Of a stretch of DNA of 64,000 nt, positions 17,732 to 26,280 are shown piece by piece. Source of the DNA: Winogradskyella ursingii (GTDB lineage Bacteria > Bacteroidota > Bacteroidia > Flavobacteriales > Flavobacteriaceae). Under the pieces are notes generated by a model. That model did no database searches. It worked only from the letters and a program-made list of their open reading frames with translations, and was not told the DNA's origin. How positions within the stretch are numbered: the first letter of the stretch is position 1; every line of letters starts with the position of its first letter. A program made the translations under genes and the position numbers. The stretch lies in NCBI RefSeq assembly GCF_013403975.1, contig NZ_JABFDH010000003.1:580647-644646 (forward strand), given 5' to 3'.

Positions 17732-17752
17732 CTTTTTTAATATCGTTTGTAA

Positions 17753-18466
17753 TTAATCTTCACCACCATTAACTACTAAACGGAATCCTTCACCATGAAT
17801 ATTCAAAATTTCAACCTTTGGATCTGGTTTTAAATATTTTCTCAATTTAGCAATGTAAACATCCATACTACGAGACGTAAAATAATTATCATCTCTCCAG
17901 ATCTTAGTTAGTGCTAATTCTCTTGGCATTAAATCATTTTCATGTAAAGCCAGCAGACGTAATAGTTCATTTTCTTTTGGAGATAACTTTGTTGGATCAC
18001 CTCCATCAAATTTAAGAAAACGCAATTTTGAATTTAAATCAAAACGGCCAATTTTAAATTCAAATTGTTTACTGTCCGCTACGGTATCCGTAGCCTTTCT
18101 TTGCATTATGGCTTTAATCTTCATAAGTAACACCTCACTATCAAAAGGCTTATTAAGATAATCGTCCGCTCCTACTTTGTAACCTTTTAGCACATCTTCT
18201 TTCATGGCCTTTGCCGTCAAGAAAATAATTGGTACTTCCGCATTTTTTTCTCGAATTTCTTTGGCTAATGTAAACCCATCTTTATAAGGCATCATGACAT
18301 CCAAAATACATAAATCGTAATCATCTTTTTTGAACTTCTCAAAACCTTCCATTCCATTTTTGGCATGGACCACATCGTAATCGTTCATCATTAAATAATC
18401 CTTTAAAACCGTTCCGAAATTTGGGTCGTCTTCTACTAAAAGAATTTTCTTGTTTTGTTCTTCCAT
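17753..18466 (-). CDS. OmpR-family response regulator
   Basis: A 237-residue DNA-binding response regulator. The receiver domain has the acidic pair ED at 12-13, the phosphorylated Asp56 in ILDVMMPYKDG, and the switch lysine in YLNKPFDSE. The C-terminal half is a winged helix (LSPKENELLRLLALHEND, then YFTSRSMDVYIAKLRKYL). It is the partner of the kinase just upstream, separated by 9 bases. It resembles the RprY type of Bacteroidota; targets are unknown. Confidence 0.94.
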   Translation of the reverse strand: MEEQNKKILLVEDDPNFGTVLKDYLMMNDYDVVHAKNGMEGFEKFKKDDYDLCILDVMMPYKDGFTLAKEIREKNAEVPIIFLTAKAMKEDVLKGYKVGADDYLNKPFDSEVLLMKIKAIMQRKATDTVADSKQFEFKIGRFDLNSKLRFLKFDGGDPTKLSPKENELLRLLALHENDLMPRELALTKIWRDDNYFTSRSMDVYIAKLRKYLKPDPKVEILNIHGEGFRLVVNGGED

Positions 18467-18475
18467 AATTTGATT

Positions 18476-20047
18476 TTATGATATTAATGGCAACTTTATT
18501 ATAAAAGTACTGCCTTTTCCTTTTTCACTTTCTACTGATATATGACCTTGATGATCATCTACTATTCGCTTAACATAGGCTAAACCTAATCCATGTCCTT
18601 TAACGTTGTGCACATTACCAGTGTGTTCTCTATAAAATTTTTCGAACACACGTTTGGCTACTTGCTTACTCATACCACTACCTTGGTCAGCAATCTTTAA
18701 TAAGATGTTATTGCCAACATTTTCTGTATATATATCAATCTTTGGTGCATCTTCTGAGTATTTAATGGCATTATCCAAAATATTCACGATGACATTTGTA
18801 AAATGCGTTTCGTTTGCCAAAACCGATGATTTTACAGCATCCAAGTGCGCTTTTACGTAACCTTGTCGATCCTCTACGATTAACTCTACATGAGTCATTG
18901 CGTCTTCAACTAAGTCATGCAATTTTAGCCGTTCTTTACTTATATTAAGCTCATTCTTTTCTAACTTAGAAATTCGCAGTACGTTTTCTACTTGCGCATT
19001 CATTCGCTTATTTTCTTCTTTTATCATGCCCAAATAACGTTTCACCTTTTCTTGGTCATTAATTATTTTTGGGTTCTTTATGGAGTCTAATGCTAAATTA
19101 ATAGTTGCTATTGGCGTTTTAAACTCATGTGTCATATTATTGATAAAATCTGTCTTAATCTGTGAAATCTGTCGCTGACGTATCAACTGATAGATGGCAC
19201 TGGAATAAGCCAATATGATGATGCCGGTAAATAAAATAGACAACAAAATCATCCATAATATAGATGAAAGTAAATAATTTTTCCGCTCAGGAAAATCAAC
19301 ATATAATCTGTAACTGCTTTCGTTGTTATTATCTAAAAACACAGGAATACCGATGGTTGTTTCTGGGTTTTTATCAAAATTACTTGATTGAACCTTGGTC
19401 GCTAAATCATCATCATAAATAGCAAACTCAAAATCTATATCTACTCCTTCACTTTTTAATTCTCTTGCCAATAAATGTTCTACTTGACTTGGCGAGATTC
19501 TTTTATATATAGGGATTCTTTTGAGAAGCGTTTTAAAGCTTGCTTCATAAACTTCTTGTCTGAGTTCTGGCATCGCAGAATATTCTCGCAATGTTTGTTC
19601 TGGAGCTAGATTTCTTTCTCCATCTATTTTTGCATTGTTATATATCTCAGTAACTCTATCATTGGTAAAATTACTAATGGTAATACTGTCAGCATCAATT
19701 TCAAAGAACAATGAGGGTACTTTAAACCGCTCTTCTAAAACCGTGTTTCTATGTACTATGGTTTTATCGTTTATGGCATCTTCAGCGGTAATATATAGCT
19801 GCTGAATTAATGTTGAATCCGGTTGTTCAGTTCTATTTAAATAAGGCTGGAGCTTAACCAAATAGTTTCTAAACTCAGTTTTCTCTATATCACGAGACAC
19901 AAAACTTAGCGCTCTCTTAACACTTAACGTAAAATTCTTTTCCTCATTTTCTAAACTATTATTGATAAAAAATGATTGTACAAATATGATTCCGATAAGT
20001 GATAAACTCATCAGCACCACCAATAACACGAATAGCTTTTTGCCCAT
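18476..20047 (-). CDS. Membrane sensor histidine kinase
   Basis: A 523-residue kinase. One membrane helix lies at about residues 4-26 and a second around 255-280 (SILWMILLSILFTGIIILAY), enclosing a sensor domain of about 230 residues outside the inner membrane with no recognised fold. The phospho-acceptor is His307 in MTHEFKTPIA, followed by the ATPase boxes NVILDNAIKYS-like (NILDNAIKYS), DQGSGM and GHGLGLAYVKR. It forms an operon with the response regulator and has the best promoter in the window four bases from its start codon. Confidence 0.95.
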   Translation of the reverse strand: MGKKLFVLLVVLMSLSLIGIIFVQSFFINNSLENEEKNFTLSVKRALSFVSRDIEKTEFRNYLVKLQPYLNRTEQPDSTLIQQLYITAEDAINDKTIVHRNTVLEERFKVPSLFFEIDADSITISNFTNDRVTEIYNNAKIDGERNLAPEQTLREYSAMPELRQEVYEASFKTLLKRIPIYKRISPSQVEHLLARELKSEGVDIDFEFAIYDDDLATKVQSSNFDKNPETTIGIPVFLDNNNESSYRLYVDFPERKNYLLSSILWMILLSILFTGIIILAYSSAIYQLIRQRQISQIKTDFINNMTHEFKTPIATINLALDSIKNPKIINDQEKVKRYLGMIKEENKRMNAQVENVLRISKLEKNELNISKERLKLHDLVEDAMTHVELIVEDRQGYVKAHLDAVKSSVLANETHFTNVIVNILDNAIKYSEDAPKIDIYTENVGNNILLKIADQGSGMSKQVAKRVFEKFYREHTGNVHNVKGHGLGLAYVKRIVDDHQGHISVESEKGKGSTFIIKLPLIS

Positions 20048-20051
20048 CGCC

Positions 20052-20080
20052 CAAATTTAACATTTTAACATTTAGCACAA
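20052..20080 (-). promoter_or_regulatory. Consensus promoter touching the histidine kinase start codon
   Basis: On the minus strand: TTG (20080-20078), an 18-base spacer, TAAATTTG (20059-20052), then four bases and ATG (20047). Both elements match the Bacteroidota consensus. Since these promoters start transcription a few bases after the -7 box, the mRNA would begin at or just inside the start codon. Confidence 0.72.
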
Positions 20081-20111
20081 ATTGGGTTTAACCTTACGTT
20101 AACATAAGATA

Positions 20112-20699
20112 TCACGCTATTTGTTCAATAATTTGATTGTGAATTTTTAATGCTTGGATTTTTGCAGAATCTAAATTGTTGTTGGTGATTACAAAATCAG
20201 ATCTTTTTATTTTTTCAGCGTCCGAAAGTTGATTTTTAATAATAGCCTTAATTTTTTCTCTCGAAGTATTGTCACGCTTTAACAGACGTTCTATTCGTAA
20301 ATTTTCATCGGCAACAACTGTAATGATAAAGTTGTATTGATTTTCGAGATTATTTTCAAAAATAATGGCGACTTCCTTTAAAATATATGGTGCATTTTGC
20401 TTTTTTAACCAGCGCTTAAAATGCGAAGCAACTTTTGGGTGTACAATGGCGTTCATTTTTAACAATAATTCTTTATCACTAAAAATCTTTGATGCTAAAA
20501 AAGCACGATTTAATTCGCCCTCAACATAAGCCGCTTTGCCGAACAGTGAAGTCAATTTTTTCCTAATCAACTTAGACCTGTTCATCAACGCCTTAGCTTC
20601 TACATCAGCTATATAAACAGGAATTCCCAATGATTCAAAATAATTTGAAATCGTAGTTTTACCACTACCTATACCACCTGTAATACCAACTATTTTCAT
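20112..20699 (-). CDS. coaE: Dephospho-CoA kinase
   Basis: A 195-residue CoaE that phosphorylates dephospho-CoA in the last step of coenzyme A synthesis. It shows the P-loop GITGGIGSGKTT at residues 5-16 and the substrate lid around RLLKRDNTSREKI. It directly follows the YbbR gene with no spacer. Another CoA gene, coaBC, is about 6 kb upstream on the same strand. Confidence 0.95.
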   Translation of the reverse strand: MKIVGITGGIGSGKTTISNYFESLGIPVYIADVEAKALMNRSKLIRKKLTSLFGKAAYVEGELNRAFLASKIFSDKELLLKMNAIVHPKVASHFKRWLKKQNAPYILKEVAIIFENNLENQYNFIITVVADENLRIERLLKRDNTSREKIKAIIKNQLSDAEKIKRSDFVITNNNLDSAKIQALKIHNQIIEQIA

Positions 20700-21662
20700 T
20701 TATAATTTAATATAGTCTATTCGATTCTGTTTCAATTTTACACGTTTCACAAAATCAGGTTGCTTAACAATTTTTGGGATGAGATAACGCTGTTCACTAT
20801 CTACTTCATTGAAATCGCACTCTACCACAAAATCAGATGGTTCAACGGTTTTATATCGTGCTAAATCCACATAATATGTTACATCCAAAGTTTTAGGAAA
20901 ATAGTTGATTGCTACATCGGCCGGCTTGTTAATAATATTAATTAGAACTTCTGCAGTACCCTCCGTAAATCGTTCAATATTTCCAGATATTTCAACAGAT
21001 TTAGGATACACTTCAACATTTTTGTATTTGGATCCATTGATTTTTACTGTTGTTAGAATGTCGCTTTTCACGTCCTCCAATTCCAATAATTCCGTATTCA
21101 AACTTTTTATTGGAGCAATAGTTTCAGCTGAGCCCACGATTTTGGCACTATCTACACTTAACGAAAAGTCTCCCAATAAATCAAAACCAGTGGCATATTT
21201 AATATTATGTTTTATTTTAATTGGAACTTTCTTATTTGCAATTTTAGAATAAGGCAAAACCAATTCTTTTGGCTTTACTGATATTAAGGCATAGGATTTC
21301 CCCAACTGTTCAGCTATTAAATATTGATTTTTTTCAACATCGAACACAAATTGATTTGGTTCTAAAGCAACATCTTCCTTAACATCCAATTTCAATTCCA
21401 TGGATGATTTAAAAAGTAAAGGTACTAATGCGAAGCCATTAGCTTCGACATAAGCTGTAACATAATTCAATGAATCATTTTCTAATTTAACCTCGTCATC
21501 CAGTTGCGTTAGGCTTACCTTTAACCTTATATTTTGTTTATAGCTACTTGAAAGTTTAGAGAACAGCAAAAACACAAAAGCAATTATTAGAAATATAAAA
21601 AAGCGTTTTACATTACTTCGCTTGAAGAAATTTGATATGTTTAGTTTTTTACGTTTCTCCAT
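20700..21662 (-). CDS. YbbR-domain membrane-anchored protein (CdaR-like)
   Basis: A 320-residue protein with one membrane helix (about residues 19-38, FFIFLIIAFVFLLFSKL) and a long outside part made of YbbR-like repeats (for example VPIKIKHNIKYATGFDLLG and PKSVEISGNIERF). In Firmicutes the homologue CdaR partners the diadenylate cyclase CdaA. No cyclase gene is in this window, so a c-di-AMP link is only inferred. Its stop abuts the coaE start and it follows the glycosyltransferase by 3 bases. Confidence 0.8.
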   Translation of the reverse strand: MEKRKKLNISNFFKRSNVKRFFIFLIIAFVFLLFSKLSSSYKQNIRLKVSLTQLDDEVKLENDSLNYVTAYVEANGFALVPLLFKSSMELKLDVKEDVALEPNQFVFDVEKNQYLIAEQLGKSYALISVKPKELVLPYSKIANKKVPIKIKHNIKYATGFDLLGDFSLSVDSAKIVGSAETIAPIKSLNTELLELEDVKSDILTTVKINGSKYKNVEVYPKSVEISGNIERFTEGTAEVLINIINKPADVAINYFPKTLDVTYYVDLARYKTVEPSDFVVECDFNEVDSEQRYLIPKIVKQPDFVKRVKLKQNRIDYIKL

Positions 21663-21665
21663 ATA

Positions 21666-22670
21666 TTATTTAAAGAATAATTGTGGAAATGTTATTTTTG
21701 GATCCCTTCTTAACCAATTGATTTTTATGGTTGATAGTAAAAATCCAAAACCATATCCAAAAAATTGAATCCATATTGCTAAGAGAGATTGCATGGCAAC
21801 AATGAAATTTTTGCTTGATACCAATGCTAAAACAAAAGCTATTATAAAATACACAAAATAAACATACACAGGCCAATTTATTCCAGAAATCGAAAACACA
21901 ATTGATACTAAAAAACCTAAACAAAATAAAGTAGGAAACCAATATACCAAACTTTTAGAGTTTGGGTGCCATTGGTTTAAAATAGGTCTTACCATTCCGA
22001 ACTTTTGTACTTGCTTGTAAAATTTAGACCAAGATATTCGGCGTTTATGATATACAAAGGCCTCTTTTATCAACGTGGTCTTAAATCCTAATTTGTGTAA
22101 CCTTAAAGATAAATCTGGATCTTCACCAGGATGAATTTTACCAAATCCACTAGACGCTAAAAATGCTTTTTTAGACAATCCCATATTAAAACTTCTAGGT
22201 TGGAACGCCTCAAACTGTTGCTCACCACCTCTTATACCTCCAGTGGTTATAAACGATGTCATGGCAAAGTTAATCGCTTTCTGTAAGTTCGAAAATGAGT
22301 CGTGCGCTGTATCAGGTCCACCGAAACAGTCGTAATAATTATTGTTCAAAAACTTTTTGACTTCAATTAAATAATTTGATGGTAATATGACATCAGAATC
22401 CAAAATGATAAAGTAATTTCCCTTAGCTTTCTGCATGCCATAATTTCTTGACTCGCCAGGACCCGAATTTGATTTAAAATAATAGGAAAGATTTAATTTA
22501 TCATTAAATTCTTTAATAATAGCTTCAGAAGTTTGATCAGAGCCGTCTTCAATTATCACTATTTCCGATTCTTCCACTCCATCAACTTCCAAAAAACTCT
22601 CTAAAAGTTCGAGGATTTCCTGTGGCCTATTATATACCGGAATTATAAATGAAAATTGTAATTCTGCCAT
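21666..22670 (-). CDS. Family 2 glycosyltransferase, membrane-anchored
   Basis: A 334-residue protein with an N-terminal GT-A domain: FSFIIPVYNRPQEILELL opens it, IIEDGSDQT and the DxD-type metal site LDSDVILP follow, then PGEDPDLSLRLHKLG. Two or three membrane helices lie at about residues 240-320. It probably adds a sugar to a lipid-linked or surface glycan. The start is ATG 22670; the in-frame GTG at 22676 lies in the promoter box. Operon with YbbR and coaE. Confidence 0.87.
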   Translation of the reverse strand: MAELQFSFIIPVYNRPQEILELLESFLEVDGVEESEIVIIEDGSDQTSEAIIKEFNDKLNLSYYFKSNSGPGESRNYGMQKAKGNYFIILDSDVILPSNYLIEVKKFLNNNYYDCFGGPDTAHDSFSNLQKAINFAMTSFITTGGIRGGEQQFEAFQPRSFNMGLSKKAFLASSGFGKIHPGEDPDLSLRLHKLGFKTTLIKEAFVYHKRRISWSKFYKQVQKFGMVRPILNQWHPNSKSLVYWFPTLFCLGFLVSIVFSISGINWPVYVYFVYFIIAFVLALVSSKNFIVAMQSLLAIWIQFFGYGFGFLLSTIKINWLRRDPKITFPQLFFK

Positions 22671-22675
22671 GAGCA

Positions 22676-22683
22676 CAAATGTA
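22676..22683 (-). promoter_or_regulatory. -7 box directly before the glycosyltransferase gene
   Basis: TACATTTG on the minus strand is a perfect TAnnTTTG, five bases before ATG 22670. Transcription would begin at about the start codon. No TTG at standard -33 spacing. Confidence 0.45.
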
Positions 22684-22701
22684 ACTAAACCGCAAAAGAA
22701 A

Positions 22702-22742
22702 AGCTATTAATGTCTTTTTAGATTAAAAAGACATCAATAGCT
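22702..22742 (-). terminator. Terminator after fabI
   Basis: AGCTATTAATGTCTTTTT pairs with AAAAAGACATCAATAGCT: 18 bp with one mismatch and a 5-base loop. It lies 20 bases past the fabI stop and just upstream of the glycosyltransferase promoter, separating the two leftward units. Confidence 0.75.
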
Positions 22743-22761
22743 CAAATTAAAAAGTTAAATC

Positions 22762-23580
22762 TTACTGGTTGTCCACAAATGCATCCATTACGGCATCACT
22801 TACTCCCATGTTGCTAAAACCTCCATCATTATATAAGTTTTGCAGTGTAACACGTTTAGTCAAATCACTAAATAATGTTACTGTATAATTAGCACAATCC
22901 AAAGCAGTTGCATTTCCTAGTGGAGACATCTTATCTGCATAAGCCAAAAATCCATCAAAACCTTTAACTCCACTACCAGCAGTAGTTGGTGTTGGTGATT
23001 GTGAAATGGTATTGACACGTACTTTTTTATCACGTCCAAAGAAGTATCCAAAACTTCTTGCAATACTTTCTAAATAAGCTTTATTGTCTGCCATATCGTT
23101 ATAATCAGGAAATACTCGTTGTGCAGCCATATAGGTTAAGGCAACAATGCTTCCCCATTCATTCATGGCATCTGCTTTGTAAAGTGTTTGCATGGTTTTA
23201 TGAAAAGACATGGCCGAAACGTCAGTTCCTTTTTGTGTCCAAGCATAATTTTGATCTGTGTAATGCTTACCTTTTCTTACGTTTATAGACATCCCTATAG
23301 AATGCAAAACAAAATCTATTTTACCACCTAAAATCTCCATAGATTTTTCAACCAGGTTTTGTAAATCTTCTTCGGAAGTTGCATCTGCAGGAATAATCTC
23401 TGAACCTGTCTTTTCAGCCAATGCATTAATTTGTCCCATTCTCATTGCGACTGGTGCATTTGTCAGCACAAATTTACCGCCTTCTTCGTGCACACGCTCA
23501 GCAGTTTTCCATGCTATGGAATTTTCATCCAACGCTCCAAATATGATTCCTTTTTTTCCTTTTAATAAGTTGTATGACAT
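22762..23580 (-). CDS. fabI: Enoyl-[acyl-carrier-protein] reductase (NADH)
   Basis: A 272-residue FabI of the short-chain dehydrogenase fold. It reduces trans-2-enoyl-ACP in the last step of each fatty-acid elongation cycle. The start shows the FabI form of the cofactor loop (LLKGKKGIIFGALDENSIAW), then LVEKSMEILGGKIDFVLHSIG. The active site Tyr and Lys are likely in FPDYNDMADNKAYLES, and VNTISQSPTPTTAGSG follows. Single gene with its own promoter and terminator. Confidence 0.95.
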   Translation of the reverse strand: MSYNLLKGKKGIIFGALDENSIAWKTAERVHEEGGKFVLTNAPVAMRMGQINALAEKTGSEIIPADATSEEDLQNLVEKSMEILGGKIDFVLHSIGMSINVRKGKHYTDQNYAWTQKGTDVSAMSFHKTMQTLYKADAMNEWGSIVALTYMAAQRVFPDYNDMADNKAYLESIARSFGYFFGRDKKVRVNTISQSPTPTTAGSGVKGFDGFLAYADKMSPLGNATALDCANYTVTLFSDLTKRVTLQNLYNDGGFSNMGVSDAVMDAFVDNQ

Positions 23581-23622
23581 AGTTGTATAGTAGTTTGTCG
23601 GTTAGTGTTTTTTCTTCTAGTT

Positions 23623-23630
23623 CAAATATA
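23623..23630 (-). promoter_or_regulatory. -7 box for fabI
   Basis: TATATTTG on the minus strand, 42 bases before the fabI ATG. The leader would be about 35 bases. No TTG at standard spacing. Confidence 0.5.
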
Positions 23631-23671
23631 ATATTAAATGATGAGATTACTGCCTACCCAGTAATGTCAAA

Positions 23672-25324
23672 TTAATTAAGCAATTGCTTAGCATGAGCCA
23701 TGGCAGATTCTGTAATATTCATGCCTCCTAACATCTGTGCAATTTCAACAATTCGCTCTTCCTCTTTCAGTTTTTTGAGCTGCGTCTGCGTAACATTGTC
23801 TACGTCGGTTTTATAAACTTTAAAGTGCGAATTACCTTTGGCGGCAATTTGAGGCAAATGGGTAATGGTAAACACTTGCATGCGCTTGCTCATCTGCTTC
23901 ATGATATCTCCCATTTTATTTGAAATCTCTCCTGAAACACCAGTATCTATCTCATCGAACATAATGGATGGTAACTGGATGTAATCTGCAAGAATTGCTT
24001 TAATGGCTAACATAATTCGAGATAATTCTCCGCCAGATGCCGCTTTCTTTAATTCGTTAAAATTAGAACCTTTATTAGCGGTGAATAAAAATTGAAGTTT
24101 ATCTTTTCCGTTGTTTTGAAATTCTTTTGTGCTATCTAATTTTATTTGAAACTGAGCATTTGGCATACCCAAATCTCCTAATAGGCTTTCAAGTCTTTTA
24201 ATTAAAACTGGAATGACTTTTTTGCGTTTTTTATGAATTTCTAAAGCCAAGGCGTTCAATTTACCTTCACTCAACTTTATGTCTTCTAATATTAAATTGA
24301 TGTTGTCATCTAAACTTTCGGTACTGTCAATTTTTTCTTGAAGTTCGTTTTTTATACCAATCAATTCATTTATATCTGACACCGAATGTTTTTGAAACAA
24401 ATTATTCACCACTTGAAGCTGCGCATTAACACGATTCAACGCTTCTGGATCTGATGATAAATTTTCATGAAGTGCATCTAATTCTACCAAGACATCGTCC
24501 AATTCAATTGCCACGCTTTCTATTCGATCTTTCAACGCTTCATATAGTTTTCCAAATCCCGAAATTTTTGACAGCTCTTGCTTAATGATTTTTAGCTGAT
24601 CTATCACACCTAAATCTTCAGCTTCAAAAATACTTTTTGCGGCACTTAATCTTTCTCCAATTACTTCTACGTTGTTTAGTGCTTCATATTCAGCATCAAG
24701 TTCTTCGATATTTAGTTTTTCTAAATTGACACCTTCAAATTCTTTGAATAAAAATAAATTATAATCATATTCCTTTATCATTTCTGCTTTTGAAACTTCA
24801 AGTTGCTTTAATGATTTTTTGAGTGATTTATGATGCTTCAATGCCTGGGTGAATGTTTCTAAGTTTTTCTTATTGTCCGCCAGAGCGTCAATTACCTTAA
24901 ACTGATAATCATCTTGGGTCAATTGATGGGTTTGATGTTGCGAATGTATGTCAATTAAATATCCACTTAAAGAGACTAAACTTTCTAATGTAACAGGTGT
25001 ATCGTTAATGAAGGCTCTAGATTTACCTGATGGCAAAATCTCTCGACGAATAATGGTTTGAGTTTCGTAGTCCAAATCTAATTGGTTAAAAACTTCTTTC
25101 AATTCATAATTAGCAATATCAAAAATGGCTTCTATAATGCATTTTTCATTTGTGTTTTTAACTTGGCTCAAATCCGCACGTTTGCCCAAAACCAATGACA
25201 AACCGCCTAAAAGAATAGATTTACCTGCTCCGGTCTCACCAGTAATTATGGTCAATCCGTTATTAAAATGCACATGAAGTTCATCAATAAGCGCATAGTT
25301 TTTTATGTATAGCGATGTTAACAA
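23672..25324 (-). CDS. recN: DNA repair protein RecN
   Basis: A 550-residue SMC-like ATPase for double-strand break repair. The P-loop is ITGETGAGKSILLGGLSLVLG near residue 28, a long coiled coil fills about 150-370, and the C-terminal half has SGGELSRIMLAIK (ABC signature) with Walker B IMFDEIDTGVSG. The start codon is TTG (25324), reading MLTSLYIKNYAL; this matches where relatives begin, and no ATG is near. Last gene of the bamD cluster, also with a candidate promoter of its own. Confidence 0.96.
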   Translation of the reverse strand: MLTSLYIKNYALIDELHVHFNNGLTIITGETGAGKSILLGGLSLVLGKRADLSQVKNTNEKCIIEAIFDIANYELKEVFNQLDLDYETQTIIRREILPSGKSRAFINDTPVTLESLVSLSGYLIDIHSQHQTHQLTQDDYQFKVIDALADNKKNLETFTQALKHHKSLKKSLKQLEVSKAEMIKEYDYNLFLFKEFEGVNLEKLNIEELDAEYEALNNVEVIGERLSAAKSIFEAEDLGVIDQLKIIKQELSKISGFGKLYEALKDRIESVAIELDDVLVELDALHENLSSDPEALNRVNAQLQVVNNLFQKHSVSDINELIGIKNELQEKIDSTESLDDNINLILEDIKLSEGKLNALALEIHKKRKKVIPVLIKRLESLLGDLGMPNAQFQIKLDSTKEFQNNGKDKLQFLFTANKGSNFNELKKAASGGELSRIMLAIKAILADYIQLPSIMFDEIDTGVSGEISNKMGDIMKQMSKRMQVFTITHLPQIAAKGNSHFKVYKTDVDNVTQTQLKKLKEEERIVEIAQMLGGMNITESAMAHAKQLLN

Positions 25325-25345
25325 TTGTAGAAAAATTTATCACTA

Positions 25346-25353
25346 CAAAATTA
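25346..25353 (-). promoter_or_regulatory. -7 box upstream of recN
   Basis: TAATTTTG on the minus strand, 21 bases before the TTG start of recN, in the 68-base gap after the DUF4835 gene. It could give recN separate expression from the bamD cluster. Confidence 0.4.
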
Positions 25354-25392
25354 AGTGATTACAACGTTAAAAAAGAAGTCAGCTCAAAAATT

Positions 25393-26280
25393 CTAAAACT
25401 TAATTTTTCGCCATTTTTGAGAATGGATTGGCGCAATTTGGTTGAGAATATTCTTAGTCTCAGCAATATTTACGGTTGGCCCACCAGAAAAAATATCTAA
25501 AATCTCATCTGATTTTGCATCGAAAAATACACGCATTAAAAATGAATTTGGTCTTCGACGGTGTATTTGCTGTAGATCTGTAAAGACGTTTGTAATTTTC
25601 ACCTTAGCCTCCTTTGTATCGTCACTCATTAAATCAAGACCATTTCTATGATAATTGTACATAGAAGATCTAAATTCTTTATAAAGTGGGGATAACATAT
25701 TGTCTATGAGAGCGAATCGTGATTGCAAACCGTCTTCAAGTTTCCAACCTTGACCATTTAGCTGTTGTGAATAACTGGCAATTGTCTGTGCCTGCTTAAA
25801 ATACTCGTCTCCACCATTGAGTTCAAAAGTATCTGCATCAATACCTAAAATCATAAAAACATGAAAAGACAAAACTGACATTAAATTAGATTCAAACTGT
25901 ATAGGGTTATAAACCAGATTTTGAAATTCTAAATATTGAAAATTAAAATTCTTATCGTTAAAATTATATACTGGAGAACTATAAGTTGAATTAAAAATAG
26001 GGCGTGACGAAGAGACTTGTATCGTTGCACTAAAACTGTCATTATTGTAGTCTTTAACATTAATGACCATACTGCAATTAATACGTTCTTGAGCCTTGAA
26101 TCCTTTATCTGTCCATTGCGTATTGTTAATGAACTCCGTAAGCTGTCGCTCTAAAGTTTTAAACACCACATTGTTTTCATTTCCCGTTTGTTGGGCAATA
26201 ACATTGACCGTACAGTTTAACTCTTGGGAAATAGACGTGATGGTGAATAAAAAACTTAGTAATACAAGTAACTTACGCAT
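25393..26280 (-). CDS. DUF4835 family secreted protein
   Basis: A 295-residue exported protein with signal peptide MRKLLVLLSFLFTITSISQ. The body begins ELNCTVNVIAQQTGN and contains FQNLVYNPIQFESNLMSVLSFH, as in the DUF4835 family found beside recN and coaBC across Bacteroidota. Function is unknown; a periplasmic or outer-membrane-associated role is inferred. Its start overlaps the coaBC end by 8 bases. Confidence 0.87.
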   Translation of the reverse strand: MRKLLVLLSFLFTITSISQELNCTVNVIAQQTGNENNVVFKTLERQLTEFINNTQWTDKGFKAQERINCSMVINVKDYNNDSFSATIQVSSSRPIFNSTYSSPVYNFNDKNFNFQYLEFQNLVYNPIQFESNLMSVLSFHVFMILGIDADTFELNGGDEYFKQAQTIASYSQQLNGQGWKLEDGLQSRFALIDNMLSPLYKEFRSSMYNYHRNGLDLMSDDTKEAKVKITNVFTDLQQIHRRRPNSFLMRVFFDAKSDEILDIFSGGPTVNIAETKNILNQIAPIHSQKWRKIKF

